NCBI GenBank assembly: GCA_016712865.1 | Contig: JADJQH010000008.1 | Span: forward strand, 806,001-870,000 | Source: Dokdonella sp. | GTDB taxonomy: Bacteria; Pseudomonadota; Gammaproteobacteria; Xanthomonadales; Rhodanobacteraceae | Length of the DNA: 64,000 nt | Direction: 5' to 3' | In this document: positions 15,631 to 26,689 of the stretch, piece after piece | How the letters are laid out: every line of letters begins with the position of its first letter | Numbering within the stretch: position 1 is the first letter of the stretch | The notes under the pieces: generated by a model | What the model saw: the letters and a program-made list of their open reading frames with translations, nothing else | Database searches by the model: none | Told to the model about the DNA's origin: nothing | Translations under genes and position numbers: made by a program

Positions 15631-15750
15631 GGCAACGCTGAACAAGTCCCGTTCATTCTGATCGGCATGAAGGATGTGTATGCAATGCCCGGATTCCGCT
15701 CATGGTTCGACGGGCTCACCACGAACGGAATCTGCATTTTCAGCGTTGCC
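15631..15750. repeat. 120-bp element with 12-bp perfect terminal inverted repeats
   Basis: The ends are GGCAACGCTGAA (15631-15642) and TTCAGCGTTGCC (15739-15750), exact complements. No gene is inside. The right end touches the kbl stop codon. A related end, GGCAGCGTTGCC, is seen at 54339-54350. The terminus followed by CAAG resembles the type B terminus (CTGAACAAG), suggesting a common origin. Confidence 0.7.
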
Positions 15751-16938
<1,188 letters not shown>

Positions 16939-17078
16939 GGCGGTTGTCGGCTGGCGTGGGAAAGCGCAATTGTCCGCGAAACGCGTCACGGACGCACGAA
17001 CCACGTTCGCCGGCCTGCGCGAAATCCAGGAACAATACCGATACAATTGCGCGCTTTGTTGTCCGGCGGACAGACATC

Positions 17079-18242
17079 ATGCGTATTTTCGTACTGGCAA
17101 CCGTGCTGCTGCTTGCCGTTGATCCTGCGATGGCGGCCACACGGCGCGCCGACCCAGACTATCTGGCAACCATCCGCGACGATGATCCCAATCCGCTGCC
17201 GCGCAACCTGGCCCCGCACGAAATCGGCGTGCCGCTGCCGCAGCGACCGAATCAACCCAGCGCCCCGCCCAGCGGCCCGGTGCGGGCGCAAGCCGAGTAC
17301 GAGGCGAACCAGGGCATCCTGATTCGCTGGGGCAGCTACAACGCGTTGCACACGGAGATGACGGTTCCGCTCACCACGGCGACACCACCTTCGGAGGTTT
17401 ACGTGGTGGTGAGTGGATCGAGCCAGCAGGCTTCGGCCAGTTCGGTGCTGCAAGGCGGCGGCGCGGACATGGACCATGTGCATTTCGTGATTGCCGCGAC
17501 CGATTCCGTGTGGATCCGCGACTATGGCCCGCGCTTCGTCGACGACGGCGGTCGTCGCGCCATCGTGGATCACGAATACAACCGGCCTCGGCCCAACGAT
17601 GACCTGTTCCCCATCGGCTACGGCGCGCAGATCAACGAGACCGTGTACGAGATTCCGCTGATCCATGGTGGTGGCAATTTTCACCTGTTCGGTACGCGCG
17701 ATGCTTATATGACGCGCCTGATCGTCAATGAGAATCCCGGCCTGAGCGAACAGCAGATCATCGACGACTACGCGGACTACCAGGGCCTCGATGTCACCCT
17801 GACCGATCCGTTTCCTTCGAGCTATGACAGTACCCAGCACATCGACATGTGGATGCTGCCCCTGACCGACAGCAAGGTGATCATCGGCCAGTACGACGCC
17901 AACCAGGGCAGCGGAATCCCCAAGCAGGTGACCGATGCCACCGCCAATTTGATGCAGTCACGTGGCTACACGGTGTACCGCACGCCCGGCTGGCGCAGCG
18001 GCGCGCACTACACCTACACCAACTCCGTCATCGTCAACCAGACGGTGCTGATCTGCCGCTTTGGGGGCAGCTATACGAGCCAGGATGCGCAGGCACTGGC
18101 CACCTACCAGAGCGCCTTGCCCGATCACGACATCGTGCAGGTTGATTGCAGTGACATCATCTTCAACGCCGGCGCCATCCACTGCATCGTCATGCACGTG
18201 CCCGACTTGCTGTTCCGCAACGGGTTCGATGACGAACCTTGA
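17079..18242 (+). CDS. Secreted agmatine deiminase / peptidyl-arginine deiminase family protein
   Basis: The 387-residue protein has a signal peptide (MRIFVLATVLLLAVDPAMA) and the guanidine-modifying fold of the PAD_porph/agmatine deiminase family, which hydrolyses a guanidino group to release ammonia. The expected active-site elements are visible: WIRDYGPRF, IHGGGNFH, QHIDMWMLP, and a C-terminal GAIHCIVMH whose Cys369 is the likely nucleophile. Cytosolic agmatine deiminases lack a signal peptide, so this version probably acts outside the inner membrane, perhaps on peptidyl-arginine. It ends with LLFRNGFDDEP, a tail resembling the short C-terminal motif seen on many secreted proteins of this order. 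The true substrate is unknown. Confidence 0.88.
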   Translation: MRIFVLATVLLLAVDPAMAATRRADPDYLATIRDDDPNPLPRNLAPHEIGVPLPQRPNQPSAPPSGPVRAQAEYEANQGILIRWGSYNALHTEMTVPLTTATPPSEVYVVVSGSSQQASASSVLQGGGADMDHVHFVIAATDSVWIRDYGPRFVDDGGRRAIVDHEYNRPRPNDDLFPIGYGAQINETVYEIPLIHGGGNFHLFGTRDAYMTRLIVNENPGLSEQQIIDDYADYQGLDVTLTDPFPSSYDSTQHIDMWMLPLTDSKVIIGQYDANQGSGIPKQVTDATANLMQSRGYTVYRTPGWRSGAHYTYTNSVIVNQTVLICRFGGSYTSQDAQALATYQSALPDHDIVQVDCSDIIFNAGAIHCIVMHVPDLLFRNGFDDEP

Positions 18243-18291
18243 ATACGTTGTGCCGGATGGTTTCTGCCGCGCAGGTTCCTGCACCCGGCAG

Positions 18292-19656
18292 TCATTCGGC
18301 GGCTACCAACGCGCTTGAGTCGACGACGACGTTCCAGCCTCGCGACGTGAGTTCGCGCAGGCTGCGCGGCGATGCGTTGCCCTGGATGAGGACGGATTTC
18401 CGGGCGCTGCGGAATTCCTCGTTGTCGAGAAAGGTTGCGACTTCGTGGGTCCAGGCAAGGTAGTCAACCGGCAGCGGGAGCACCACGTCGCCGGAATTGC
18501 CGAGATAGCCGAGTCCGGCACCGACGATCAGCAGCTCTCCGCCGTGGGCATTGTTGCCCAATCGTGTGGCGAGCAGCCGAAGCGCGTTGACGATGTAGCG
18601 TGCCTCAAGCTCGCTGCGCGCCGTCATCGCCAGCTCAAGCAAGGCATCGCCTCCCGCAGCAGGTTGCAGGCGTTCAAGCGCATCCAGCATGGATGCCTTG
18701 AGGCTGGGTGTGAAGGCGCCACGGCGCATGAATTGACGCATGAGGAATTCATCGCGCGCAAACCGCTCCAATCTTTGCAGGGTGACCGTGCGCAACTGGT
18801 CCTCGTCAAGCTTCCAGACCAGATCATTGAGTTGGTCGCTGCGCGCCAGGAGCAGTCCCGCACTACCATCCATCGAGGCGAGGGCAAGATCCGTCGTCAT
18901 GCGCCCGGCAGAACCCGACCAGGCCAGCTCATCGAGTCGCTCGCTCAATTGCGGGTTGCTGGTGTAGGGATCGATGCCGAGGTTTTCGGCCAAGTCACGA
19001 CGCGCCTTGCGATAGTCGATGCGTCGCTTGACCTCGCGTTCCCCCTCGGCGCCGAGGTCGTCGAGCCAGGAGTCGTGTCCATTGCCACTCCTGCGTGACT
19101 CTTGCCGATCAATATCGCGGGCGGAAGTCATCGGTCCATCACTGCGCGGCCAGGATTCACCGCGCGTGCCAAGCTCCCGTGCGACATGATCGGAAAGGGA
19201 TTGCGCCTGCTTGCCGACCTTGCGCAGGCGCTTGCCGAAGTAACGCGCGACGCCAGCCGGGATTCCCTTGAGGGTCTGCAGCGGATGTCGTATCAGGCGG
19301 GAGAACTGTTCCCCTTTGTCCATGGCGCGTTCGCTTGCAGCATGGGCAAAACTGTCCACATGACCCTGACGATCAAGCGCCTGCATGGCCGGAATCTCGG
19401 ACACCCGGATGGCCAGCATTTCCATGCTTTCCGCCTCGATGCGGCCCACTGCCGTATCCATGGTGAAGCGTGCCATGTATCCTCGGATTTCCACATGGGG
19501 ATCGACCTCGAATCCCGGCCCGGAAAGCAAGGCCGGTTGTACCAGCGTGGTTGCCGCGAGCACGGGTTCCAGTTCGTAGTCGTCGGCAGCCCTGGCCGGA
19601 TCGGGCAGTATCAGCCAAGCCGATACAAGAACAAGCATGTGTCGTGAATGCTGCAT
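18292..19656 (-). CDS. Secreted protein of unknown function
   Basis: I do not recognise a named family. The 454-residue product begins with a signal peptide (MQHSRHMLVLVSAWLILPDPARA). The middle is charged and helical (about residues 95-220, rich in Arg/Glu/Asp), and the C-terminus holds a short alpha/beta segment with RSARKSVLIQGNASPRSLRE and a final RGWNVVVDSS. It converges on the deiminase gene (49 bp apart) and is divergent from recC, with 143 bp between starts. Codon use looks like its neighbours. ATG at 19656 was chosen for the signal peptide; the frame is open upstream. Confidence 0.75.
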   Translation of the reverse strand: MQHSRHMLVLVSAWLILPDPARAADDYELEPVLAATTLVQPALLSGPGFEVDPHVEIRGYMARFTMDTAVGRIEAESMEMLAIRVSEIPAMQALDRQGHVDSFAHAASERAMDKGEQFSRLIRHPLQTLKGIPAGVARYFGKRLRKVGKQAQSLSDHVARELGTRGESWPRSDGPMTSARDIDRQESRRSGNGHDSWLDDLGAEGEREVKRRIDYRKARRDLAENLGIDPYTSNPQLSERLDELAWSGSAGRMTTDLALASMDGSAGLLLARSDQLNDLVWKLDEDQLRTVTLQRLERFARDEFLMRQFMRRGAFTPSLKASMLDALERLQPAAGGDALLELAMTARSELEARYIVNALRLLATRLGNNAHGGELLIVGAGLGYLGNSGDVVLPLPVDYLAWTHEVATFLDNEEFRSARKSVLIQGNASPRSLRELTSRGWNVVVDSSALVAAE

Positions 19657-19799
19657 TCGGGCTCGGCGGACGGAATGGGTTGGGGTGCGCGATTGTATTT
19701 GCAATTGCATGAACGGAAGGGTTTGCCTGTTCGTCTCGTGGCGTGAGATTGGCCGCCGACAGACTGGCCGCCAGGAATCGGATCCGGCAAAGGGCAGTG

Positions 19800-22700
19800 A
19801 TGCAGGCAGCACAGTTCATTCACGGCAATCGATTGGAAGCGCTGGCTGATCGGCTGATCGATGACCTGCACGCGCAAGACGCGGGCGATCCGATGTGTAC
19901 CCGGAGCGTGGTGGTCGCACATCCCGCACTTGGTCGCTGGTTGCAGGAACGCATTGCAGATCGCTGCGGCATTGCCGCCAACATCCGGTTTCCACTGCCA
20001 TCGAGTTTTGCCTGGGGCGTGCTGCGTGAGTTGGGTGGCACATTGGCGCCGGAATCCGCGTTCTCGCGTGAGGCGCTCGCCTGGCGCATTTTCAAGGCCC
20101 TGCCGGGGTTGGCAACGCAACCCGGATTCGATCGCGTGCGTCGCCATCTCGCCGACGACACGGATGCGCGGCAGCGTTACGAACTGGCCGTACTGCTTGC
20201 ACGTTGTTTCGATGAGTACAGCATGGCGCGGCCGGACTGGCTGCGCGCGTGGACGAGCCAGCGTCTGTTGCTGGATGACGCCGATGAGCGCTGGCAATCG
20301 GCGCTTTGGCGCGTCCTGGTTTCCGGCGTCAAAGAGCCGGATCGGGCCAGCCTGATGCATCGTGCGTTGACCATGCTCGATTCCGGCGCTGCGTTGCCTG
20401 CCTCGCTTGAACACGGCGTCGCGGTTTTTGGTGCATCGCACCTGCCGCCCCTGCTGCTGGAATTCTTCCTGGCATTGGCCAGGCACGCGCCGCTGCACTT
20501 CTACCAGCCGAATCCTTGCCTCGATTACTGGGGCGACATCGTTTCCGAACGCGAGATCAGCCGACGCCGGCAACTGTGGGCGAAGCATGGTCGCGGTGAT
20601 GCGAGTTCGTATCTGGAGGTCGGCCATCCGCTGCTGGCGGCCTGGGGCAGCCTCGGGCGCGAACACCTGAAGGCCATCCACGCACCGGAACTTGTCATCC
20701 ACGACGATGATGCCTTCGCGCTTCCGGATGCATCCCGACTGCTTGGATGGGTGCAGCATGGAATCCTGCTGCTTGACCCGGCACACGCGGAGCCACCGGA
20801 AGACGAGGCGCGTCCCTCGATTCGCGTGCATGCTTGCCCGACGCGCCAACGTGAAGTCGAGGTGCTGCGCGACGAAATCCTGGGCCTGTTTGAAACCCTG
20901 GATGGGCTCATGCCGCACGACATCGTGGTGATGTCACCGCAGATCGAGGACTACGCGGCCGCCATCAAGGCCGTGTTTGGCGAGGATGACGACGCCTTGG
21001 CCATTCCCTACGGCATCGGCGATGTTGCCCTGCGTGCCCTGCATCCGCTGATCGATGCATTTGCACGTGTGCTCGCATTGGCCGAAAGCCGCATGGCCGT
21101 CAGTGAAGTGCTGGGCATTCTGGCCGAACCTTCCATCGCGCGTCGCCAGGGCCTGCATGGCGAGGCGCAGGACTGGCTGCGCAGTTGGATCGGCGAGAGC
21201 GCCATCCGCTGGGGACTGGATGACGCGTTTCGCGCCGAGCTTGGCGCCGCGGCACTTGATGAGAACACCTGGCGTTTCGGCTTCAACCGTTTGCTGCTGG
21301 GCTATGCGCTTGGCGACGAGGAAGCGATGCTGTCCGACGTGGTGCCGGTGGCAAATGTCGAAGGCTCGGCGGCGCAATGGCTGGGTCGCTTGTGCGCATT
21401 CATCGATGCCATGCACCGGATCCGCAAGGAGCTGACCCAGGTGCGATCAGCGCAAGCCTGGAAGCTGTGGCTGATGGAATGGTTGGAATTGTTGCTGGAC
21501 ACCGAAAGCACGGATGCCGGCGAGCGCGCGGCTGTGCGTGATCTTCGCGAAGCGATTGCTGCTCTGGGCAATGACGCAGGCCGGTGGCTTGGGGATGAGC
21601 CCATCGAATTCGCCGTGTTGCGCGATGCGCTGGAAGATGCGATTGGCGAGCCGCGCAAGGCCAGGGCAGGTCGCTTTGGCGTGACCTTCTGCGGCATGGT
21701 GCCGATGCGCAATGTGCCGCATCGGGTCGTGTGCCTGCTCGGGCTGGATGCCGCGCGGTTTCCGCGCAAGCAGGCGGCAGCCGGATTGAACCTGATGCGC
21801 AAGCACCCGCGACCCGGTGATCGCAGCATTCGCGAGGACGACCGCTTCCTGTTTCTCGAATGCCTGGTGGCGGCGCGCGACGTGTTCCATCTCAGTCATG
21901 TGAGCAGTGCTGCGGATGGATCCGATGCCGATCCACCGTCTCCTGTCATTGATGAATTGCTGGGCTTCCTCTCCTCGGCTTATGGTCCCGGGCGCTGGCC
22001 GCAGATGCGAAAACGGATCGTGCTCACGCATCCGCTGCAAGCCTATGCGCCTGCCTGTTTCCAGGCAGACGCAGCGGTGCCCAGCCATGACCGCTTGTGG
22101 TTGCAGGCGGCGCAAGCGTTGCAAGCGCCGTGGCAGGAGCCGCCTGCGTTTGCCGAGATCAAGACCGGCGTTGCATGCGTGCCCGAGTCCGTCGTCGATA
22201 TCGACATCGACGACGTGTTGCGCTGGATGCGCCATCCGATTCGTACCTGGTTTCGCCAGCAATTGCCCATTCATTTGTCCGAAGCGCAGGCCGATGAGGA
22301 CATCGAAGCCTTCGAGTTTGATCACCTCAGCCGCTATCAGCTGTCGGATCGCCTGCTCGGACCGCTTGCTGGGCGCCCCGATCTGCATCGCGTGCAGCGC
22401 GAAGGCAAGTTTCCTCTCGGTCCTGTCGGCGCGAAGATCTGGGACACGCTGGGCGAGGAACTCGCCACGCTGGAGCAAGCCATCACCGAGTTGCCCGGTG
22501 GAAAGGATTCTGCGCTGGAAGTCGAGGCGAGGTTTCTCGATTTTCCGGAAATCGGTGTTCGCCTCGGTGGATCAATCCGCCATCTTCGCGGATCCGACGC
22601 CGGGCCTACGGGAATGCTGCTGGTCCGTCCCGGCAGAATCCGCGGCGTGGACATTGCCCGAATCGCGCTCGAGCGTGCCCTGTTGCCGCCGTCGCAGGCA

Positions 22701-23078
22701 GCCCGACCCTCGGCCAGCGTGCTGGGGTTTGGTGAAGGCAGGGCGGTGGTTTGCTACACGCTTGCGGAATTCGCCAACGAGCGGGAGTGGATTGAAAAAT
22801 TGCTTGGCTGGTACATGCGCGGCATGCGCCAGCCGGTGCACGCGTTCCCTAACTGCGCGCGGGCGTTTGCCGAAGCCTGGGTGAAGGGCAAGGGAGCCTC
22901 TCCTTCGCAAGCCGCAGAAAAGGCGTGGCTTGAGGGTGAATACCCGGAAGGAATCGACGCCTTCAATGCCCTGATCAGCCGCCATCGTGGCGAAGCGGTG
23001 CTGGATGAGCAATTCGAGGCCTTTGCCTCGGAAGTGTACGTGCCACTTCACCGCATGCTCGCGAAGGTGAAGTCATGA
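19800..23078 (+). CDS. recC: Exodeoxyribonuclease V gamma subunit RecC
   Basis: The 1092-residue subunit belongs to RecBCD, which unwinds and degrades broken DNA until it meets a Chi site, then loads RecA. The N-terminal helicase-like fold begins with FIHGNRLEALADRLIDDL and continues with VVVAHPALGRWLQERIADRCGIAANIRFPLP, typical of RecC. CLLGLDAARFPRK and the C-terminal inactive nuclease-like region are also present. ATG at 19800 gives the family N-terminus. Its stop overlaps the start of recB (ATGA). Confidence 0.96.
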   Translation: MQAAQFIHGNRLEALADRLIDDLHAQDAGDPMCTRSVVVAHPALGRWLQERIADRCGIAANIRFPLPSSFAWGVLRELGGTLAPESAFSREALAWRIFKALPGLATQPGFDRVRRHLADDTDARQRYELAVLLARCFDEYSMARPDWLRAWTSQRLLLDDADERWQSALWRVLVSGVKEPDRASLMHRALTMLDSGAALPASLEHGVAVFGASHLPPLLLEFFLALARHAPLHFYQPNPCLDYWGDIVSEREISRRRQLWAKHGRGDASSYLEVGHPLLAAWGSLGREHLKAIHAPELVIHDDDAFALPDASRLLGWVQHGILLLDPAHAEPPEDEARPSIRVHACPTRQREVEVLRDEILGLFETLDGLMPHDIVVMSPQIEDYAAAIKAVFGEDDDALAIPYGIGDVALRALHPLIDAFARVLALAESRMAVSEVLGILAEPSIARRQGLHGEAQDWLRSWIGESAIRWGLDDAFRAELGAAALDENTWRFGFNRLLLGYALGDEEAMLSDVVPVANVEGSAAQWLGRLCAFIDAMHRIRKELTQVRSAQAWKLWLMEWLELLLDTESTDAGERAAVRDLREAIAALGNDAGRWLGDEPIEFAVLRDALEDAIGEPRKARAGRFGVTFCGMVPMRNVPHRVVCLLGLDAARFPRKQAAAGLNLMRKHPRPGDRSIREDDRFLFLECLVAARDVFHLSHVSSAADGSDADPPSPVIDELLGFLSSAYGPGRWPQMRKRIVLTHPLQAYAPACFQADAAVPSHDRLWLQAAQALQAPWQEPPAFAEIKTGVACVPESVVDIDIDDVLRWMRHPIRTWFRQQLPIHLSEAQADEDIEAFEFDHLSRYQLSDRLLGPLAGRPDLHRVQREGKFPLGPVGAKIWDTLGEELATLEQAITELPGGKDSALEVEARFLDFPEIGVRLGGSIRHLRGSDAGPTGMLLVRPGRIRGVDIARIALERALLPPSQAARPSASVLGFGEGRAVVCYTLAEFANEREWIEKLLGWYMRGMRQPVHAFPNCARAFAEAWVKGKGASPSQAAEKAWLEGEYPEGIDAFNALISRHRGEAVLDEQFEAFASEVYVPLHRMLAKVKS

Positions 23079-26000
23079 TGTCGCCGTTGAACGCCGCCAC
23101 GCTGGAGCTTGTCGGTCAGCATCTGATCGAAGCCAGCGCAGGCACCGGCAAGACCCACAACATATCCTTGCTCTACGTGCGCCTGCTGCTGGAGCGTCAA
23201 TTCAGCGTGCGCCAGATTGCGGTGGTCACTTTTTCCGACGCCGCGACGCGCGAGTTGCGCTCGCGCTTGCGTCGACAGCTTGTCGAGGCCATTGCCCATC
23301 TCGATGGAAGCAGCGCCTCTAACCGGCCGGATCTCGATGCGATCCTTGGCCGGCATCGCACTGACGTGGCGGCATGCGCGCGCGCCAGAACCGTACTGCA
23401 GGCAGCGCTGGTCGGATTCGACGAAGCACGCATTTCGACTTTGCACAGCCTGTGCCGGCAACTGCTGGCCGAACATGCTTTCGAGACCGGGCTGCCGTTC
23501 TTCGAGCTTGATGACAGTGCCGGCAAGGAAGTGACCCGCGAGTTCGTGCGCGATTTCTGGCGAAGGCATGTCATCCTCGAACCGGATGAGGCCGTCGCCG
23601 ATGTGCTGCAACGCTGGAAGACGCCGGGCGACCTGGCCGCCGAATTGATCCGATCGCAAACCCTGGTCCTGCCCGTTGAGCGCATGGATCCTGCCGATGT
23701 TGAAGGCTGGCTGAAGCGGGGACGGAAAACCTGCGCGAGCGCGCGCAAGCGCTGGCGTGATCTGCATGCGAAAGGAACGGTCGCTGCTGCGCTCACGCAA
23801 TTGCAGGAGGCCATCGATTTCGGAAATCTCAAGTCGGCACAGACTTCAATGCTCGCTCAGTGGCGGGTACAAAAGTGCAATGCTGCCTGCGCAGGTGAAC
23901 CCGATCAGGTGGATGTGGATGCTCTGACACCCTTGCGCTCGAATTCGATCGAAGAGCAGATCTCGAAAAATGCCGAAAAGGCCGGCTGGACCCTGCCAGC
24001 CGAACTGGCTGAAGTCGCAAGCGTGGTCGAGGCCATGGCGCTGGCCGATGAGGATGTGCGGCGTGCCCTGCTTGCCCACTTCACGCGCGCCGCGATCGAT
24101 TTCGTTCGTGAGCGGCTTGGCGGGTATCGCAAGCGTGCAAGGCGCCTTGGTTTTGATGATTTGATCGGCCAGTTGCATGCAAGTTTGCATGGAGATTCGG
24201 CAACGCATCTTGCCGAAGCCATTGCCAGTGAAGTGCCCGCCTTGCTGGTCGATGAGTTCCAGGATACCGATCCCCTGCAGTATGCAATCCTGCATCGCAT
24301 TCACATGGCGCGGGCGGATGCCGTGCTGCTCCTCATCGGTGATCCCAAGCAGGCGATCTACCGTTTTCGTGGCGGCGATATCTACACCTACCACGCCGCT
24401 GCGCGTGACGCCGGCAGCAACCTGCACACCCTGCGTGACAACTGGCGCTCCGATGCGCGTCTGATCGAGGCCGTCAATGCCGTGTTCGGAGGCGTCACGG
24501 ATCCGTTCATGGTGGACTTCATCGGTTTCCAGCCTGCGCAGTATCCGTCCACGAAAAACAAGCCGGAATCCTGGCTGAAAAGCGATTCGCCCTTGACCCT
24601 GTGGCGGCTGCCGGACAACACGGGAGGCGACAAGCCAAAGGCATGGACTGTTCCGCAGTTCAGTGCGCGCATTCTGGCTGAAGTGGCCGCGAGCATCAGC
24701 GCCCTGTTGCGGGAAGCAAAGCAAGCGCAACAGCCGCCGCCGAGCATTGCCGTACTGGTGCAAACCAATCGCCAGGCCGAGCAAACGGCACAGGTGCTGG
24801 GCGATTGGAGAATCGCCTGTGACCATGTCAGCACCGAAAGCGTATTCCTGAGCCAGCAGGCCAGCGAGCTTGAATACCTGCTTGCGGCGCTGGATGCACC
24901 GACCGATGCGGCGCGCGTGCGCGCTGCCTTGGCCACCGAACTGCTGGGGCGAAATCTCGGCGAGTTGTTGGCTTCGCGTGATGACCTGACGCGCTGGGAG
25001 GCCGAACTTGCCCTGATTGCGCAATTGCGCCAGCGCTGGATCGTGGATGGTCCGTACGCGGCACTCACCGCATGCGTGCGACAGGCAGCCGCGCGACTGC
25101 TTCCGCGCTGGGACGGTCCGCGCTGCGTCACCAATTTCCTGCATCTGGCGGAATTGCTGCAGGGCGAATCGCTGCGGCGCTCAGCGCCCGGCGATCTGTT
25201 GCATTGGCTCGGCCAGCGTCGCATCGAAGCGACGCAGCGACCGGGCATCGAAGCCACCGAGCAGTTGCGGGCGACCGCCGATTCGGCAGCTGTGGAGGTG
25301 CGCACCATTCATCGCAGCAAGGGATTGCAGTACGACGTGGTGTTTGCTCCCTTCGTGATGGCGGCCCGCGACGAATCGGCTGCGGAGAAGCGCAATACGC
25401 CCAATGACTCGGTGGCTTGGCATGCGGCTGATGAACTGCGCATCGACATTGGAGGCCCGCACTGGCAGCAGCATGCATCGGCGCATGCCGACGAGCTGTT
25501 TGCCGAAAGCCTGCGCCTGGCCTACGTTGCCATGACGCGCGCGCGTCATCGCCTCTGGCTGGCATGGGCCTTTGCCAATACCGGAAAGCACGTCACCGGT
25601 TTCTGCGGTCCGCTGGCCTGGTTGTTGTTCCGCACAAAGGGCATGCGCGATCCCAGGCAGCTTGCCGGCCTGAAAGACGATCTGGGTGCCATCGATGGGC
25701 GGCTCCAGGACCTGGTCGAGCGCTCGAAAAAGAGCATCTGCGTCGAGAAGCTCGACATGGAAGCACCGGAACCCGGCCTCGACAGCATGACTACGTCGCC
25801 ACAGCCGCTGGCAGTCGCCGAATTCCATGGCCAGATCGAGCGTCGTCTGCAAACCCTGAGCTACAGTCGCCTGTTTGGCGGTGGCGAGCACGCGCCGTTG
25901 GCCGATCATGACGAGACCAGTGATCCGTCCGCACAGGTTTACCCGGGCATCGTCGATGACCCGGTGCCGCAATGGCCGCGTGGCGCCGAATTCGGCACCT

Positions 26001-26689
26001 GTGTGCACGGCATCCTGGAGACGATTCCGTTTGCCGACCTCGCCAACCCGGCAGGCACCGAAGCGTTGGCACGCATGGCCGCCGATCACGGTTTCGCCGA
26101 TGCCGATCAGGAAGTCATCGCCGCGATGACACGAAACTGCGTCAGCAGCGAGTTGCTGCCCGACACCGGCTTCAGGCTCATTCACCTGGGTTGCGGCGAG
26201 TTCCTGCCGGAGCTGGAATTCCTGTTTCCCTTGGGTGCGGCGCGCATGATCGAGCTGGAGCGGATCCTGGCGCGCTATCCCGCCCATGCACGCAGCGAAG
26301 GCGAACTGCAGGCGCGACGCGGCAGCGTTCTCGGCTTGATGACCGGCTTCATCGACCTGATCGCGCGCTGGCAGGGGCGCTACTACGTGATCGATTACAA
26401 GACCAATCTGCTCGGTGCAAGCCGTGCCGACTATGCTGCCGCGCGTTTGCCGGCCGCCATCCGCAGCAACGACTACGACCTGCAGTACCTGGTCTATCTG
26501 GTGGCCCTGCAGCGATTCCTGAAACATCGGCTGGGTGCGGAGTACGACTACCAACGCCACATCGGCGGGGCCTTGTATCTTTTCGTGCGTGGCATGCGCG
26601 ATGGCGACAGTGCGGGCATCCACCATGACTGTCCGCCCGCCGAACTGATCGATGCGCTGGACGCATGGTTCGATGGAGATCGCTCGTGA
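23075..26689 (+). CDS. recB: Exodeoxyribonuclease V beta subunit RecB
   Basis: The 1204-residue UvrD-type helicase-nuclease is the engine of RecBCD. The Walker A motif EASAGTGKTHN lies near residues 19-29. LLVDEFQDTDPLQY is the Walker B/DExx box, GDPKQAIYRFRGGD follows, and TIHRSKGLQYDVVFAPF is helicase motif V. The C-terminal nuclease domain has the active-site YYVIDYKTNLLG (Asp and Lys present), so nuclease activity is expected. It overlaps recC by four bases (ATGA) and recD by GTGA, so the three are translationally coupled. Confidence 0.97.
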   Translation: MMSPLNAATLELVGQHLIEASAGTGKTHNISLLYVRLLLERQFSVRQIAVVTFSDAATRELRSRLRRQLVEAIAHLDGSSASNRPDLDAILGRHRTDVAACARARTVLQAALVGFDEARISTLHSLCRQLLAEHAFETGLPFFELDDSAGKEVTREFVRDFWRRHVILEPDEAVADVLQRWKTPGDLAAELIRSQTLVLPVERMDPADVEGWLKRGRKTCASARKRWRDLHAKGTVAAALTQLQEAIDFGNLKSAQTSMLAQWRVQKCNAACAGEPDQVDVDALTPLRSNSIEEQISKNAEKAGWTLPAELAEVASVVEAMALADEDVRRALLAHFTRAAIDFVRERLGGYRKRARRLGFDDLIGQLHASLHGDSATHLAEAIASEVPALLVDEFQDTDPLQYAILHRIHMARADAVLLLIGDPKQAIYRFRGGDIYTYHAAARDAGSNLHTLRDNWRSDARLIEAVNAVFGGVTDPFMVDFIGFQPAQYPSTKNKPESWLKSDSPLTLWRLPDNTGGDKPKAWTVPQFSARILAEVAASISALLREAKQAQQPPPSIAVLVQTNRQAEQTAQVLGDWRIACDHVSTESVFLSQQASELEYLLAALDAPTDAARVRAALATELLGRNLGELLASRDDLTRWEAELALIAQLRQRWIVDGPYAALTACVRQAAARLLPRWDGPRCVTNFLHLAELLQGESLRRSAPGDLLHWLGQRRIEATQRPGIEATEQLRATADSAAVEVRTIHRSKGLQYDVVFAPFVMAARDESAAEKRNTPNDSVAWHAADELRIDIGGPHWQQHASAHADELFAESLRLAYVAMTRARHRLWLAWAFANTGKHVTGFCGPLAWLLFRTKGMRDPRQLAGLKDDLGAIDGRLQDLVERSKKSICVEKLDMEAPEPGLDSMTTSPQPLAVAEFHGQIERRLQTLSYSRLFGGGEHAPLADHDETSDPSAQVYPGIVDDPVPQWPRGAEFGTCVHGILETIPFADLANPAGTEALARMAADHGFADADQEVIAAMTRNCVSSELLPDTGFRLIHLGCGEFLPELEFLFPLGAARMIELERILARYPAHARSEGELQARRGSVLGLMTGFIDLIARWQGRYYVIDYKTNLLGASRADYAAARLPAAIRSNDYDLQYLVYLVALQRFLKHRLGAEYDYQRHIGGALYLFVRGMRDGDSAGIHHDCPPAELIDALDAWFDGDRS

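Noticed and set aside
25181..26626. 481-residue minus-strand frame opposite recB
   Set aside because: Antisense shadow of the helicase-nuclease gene.
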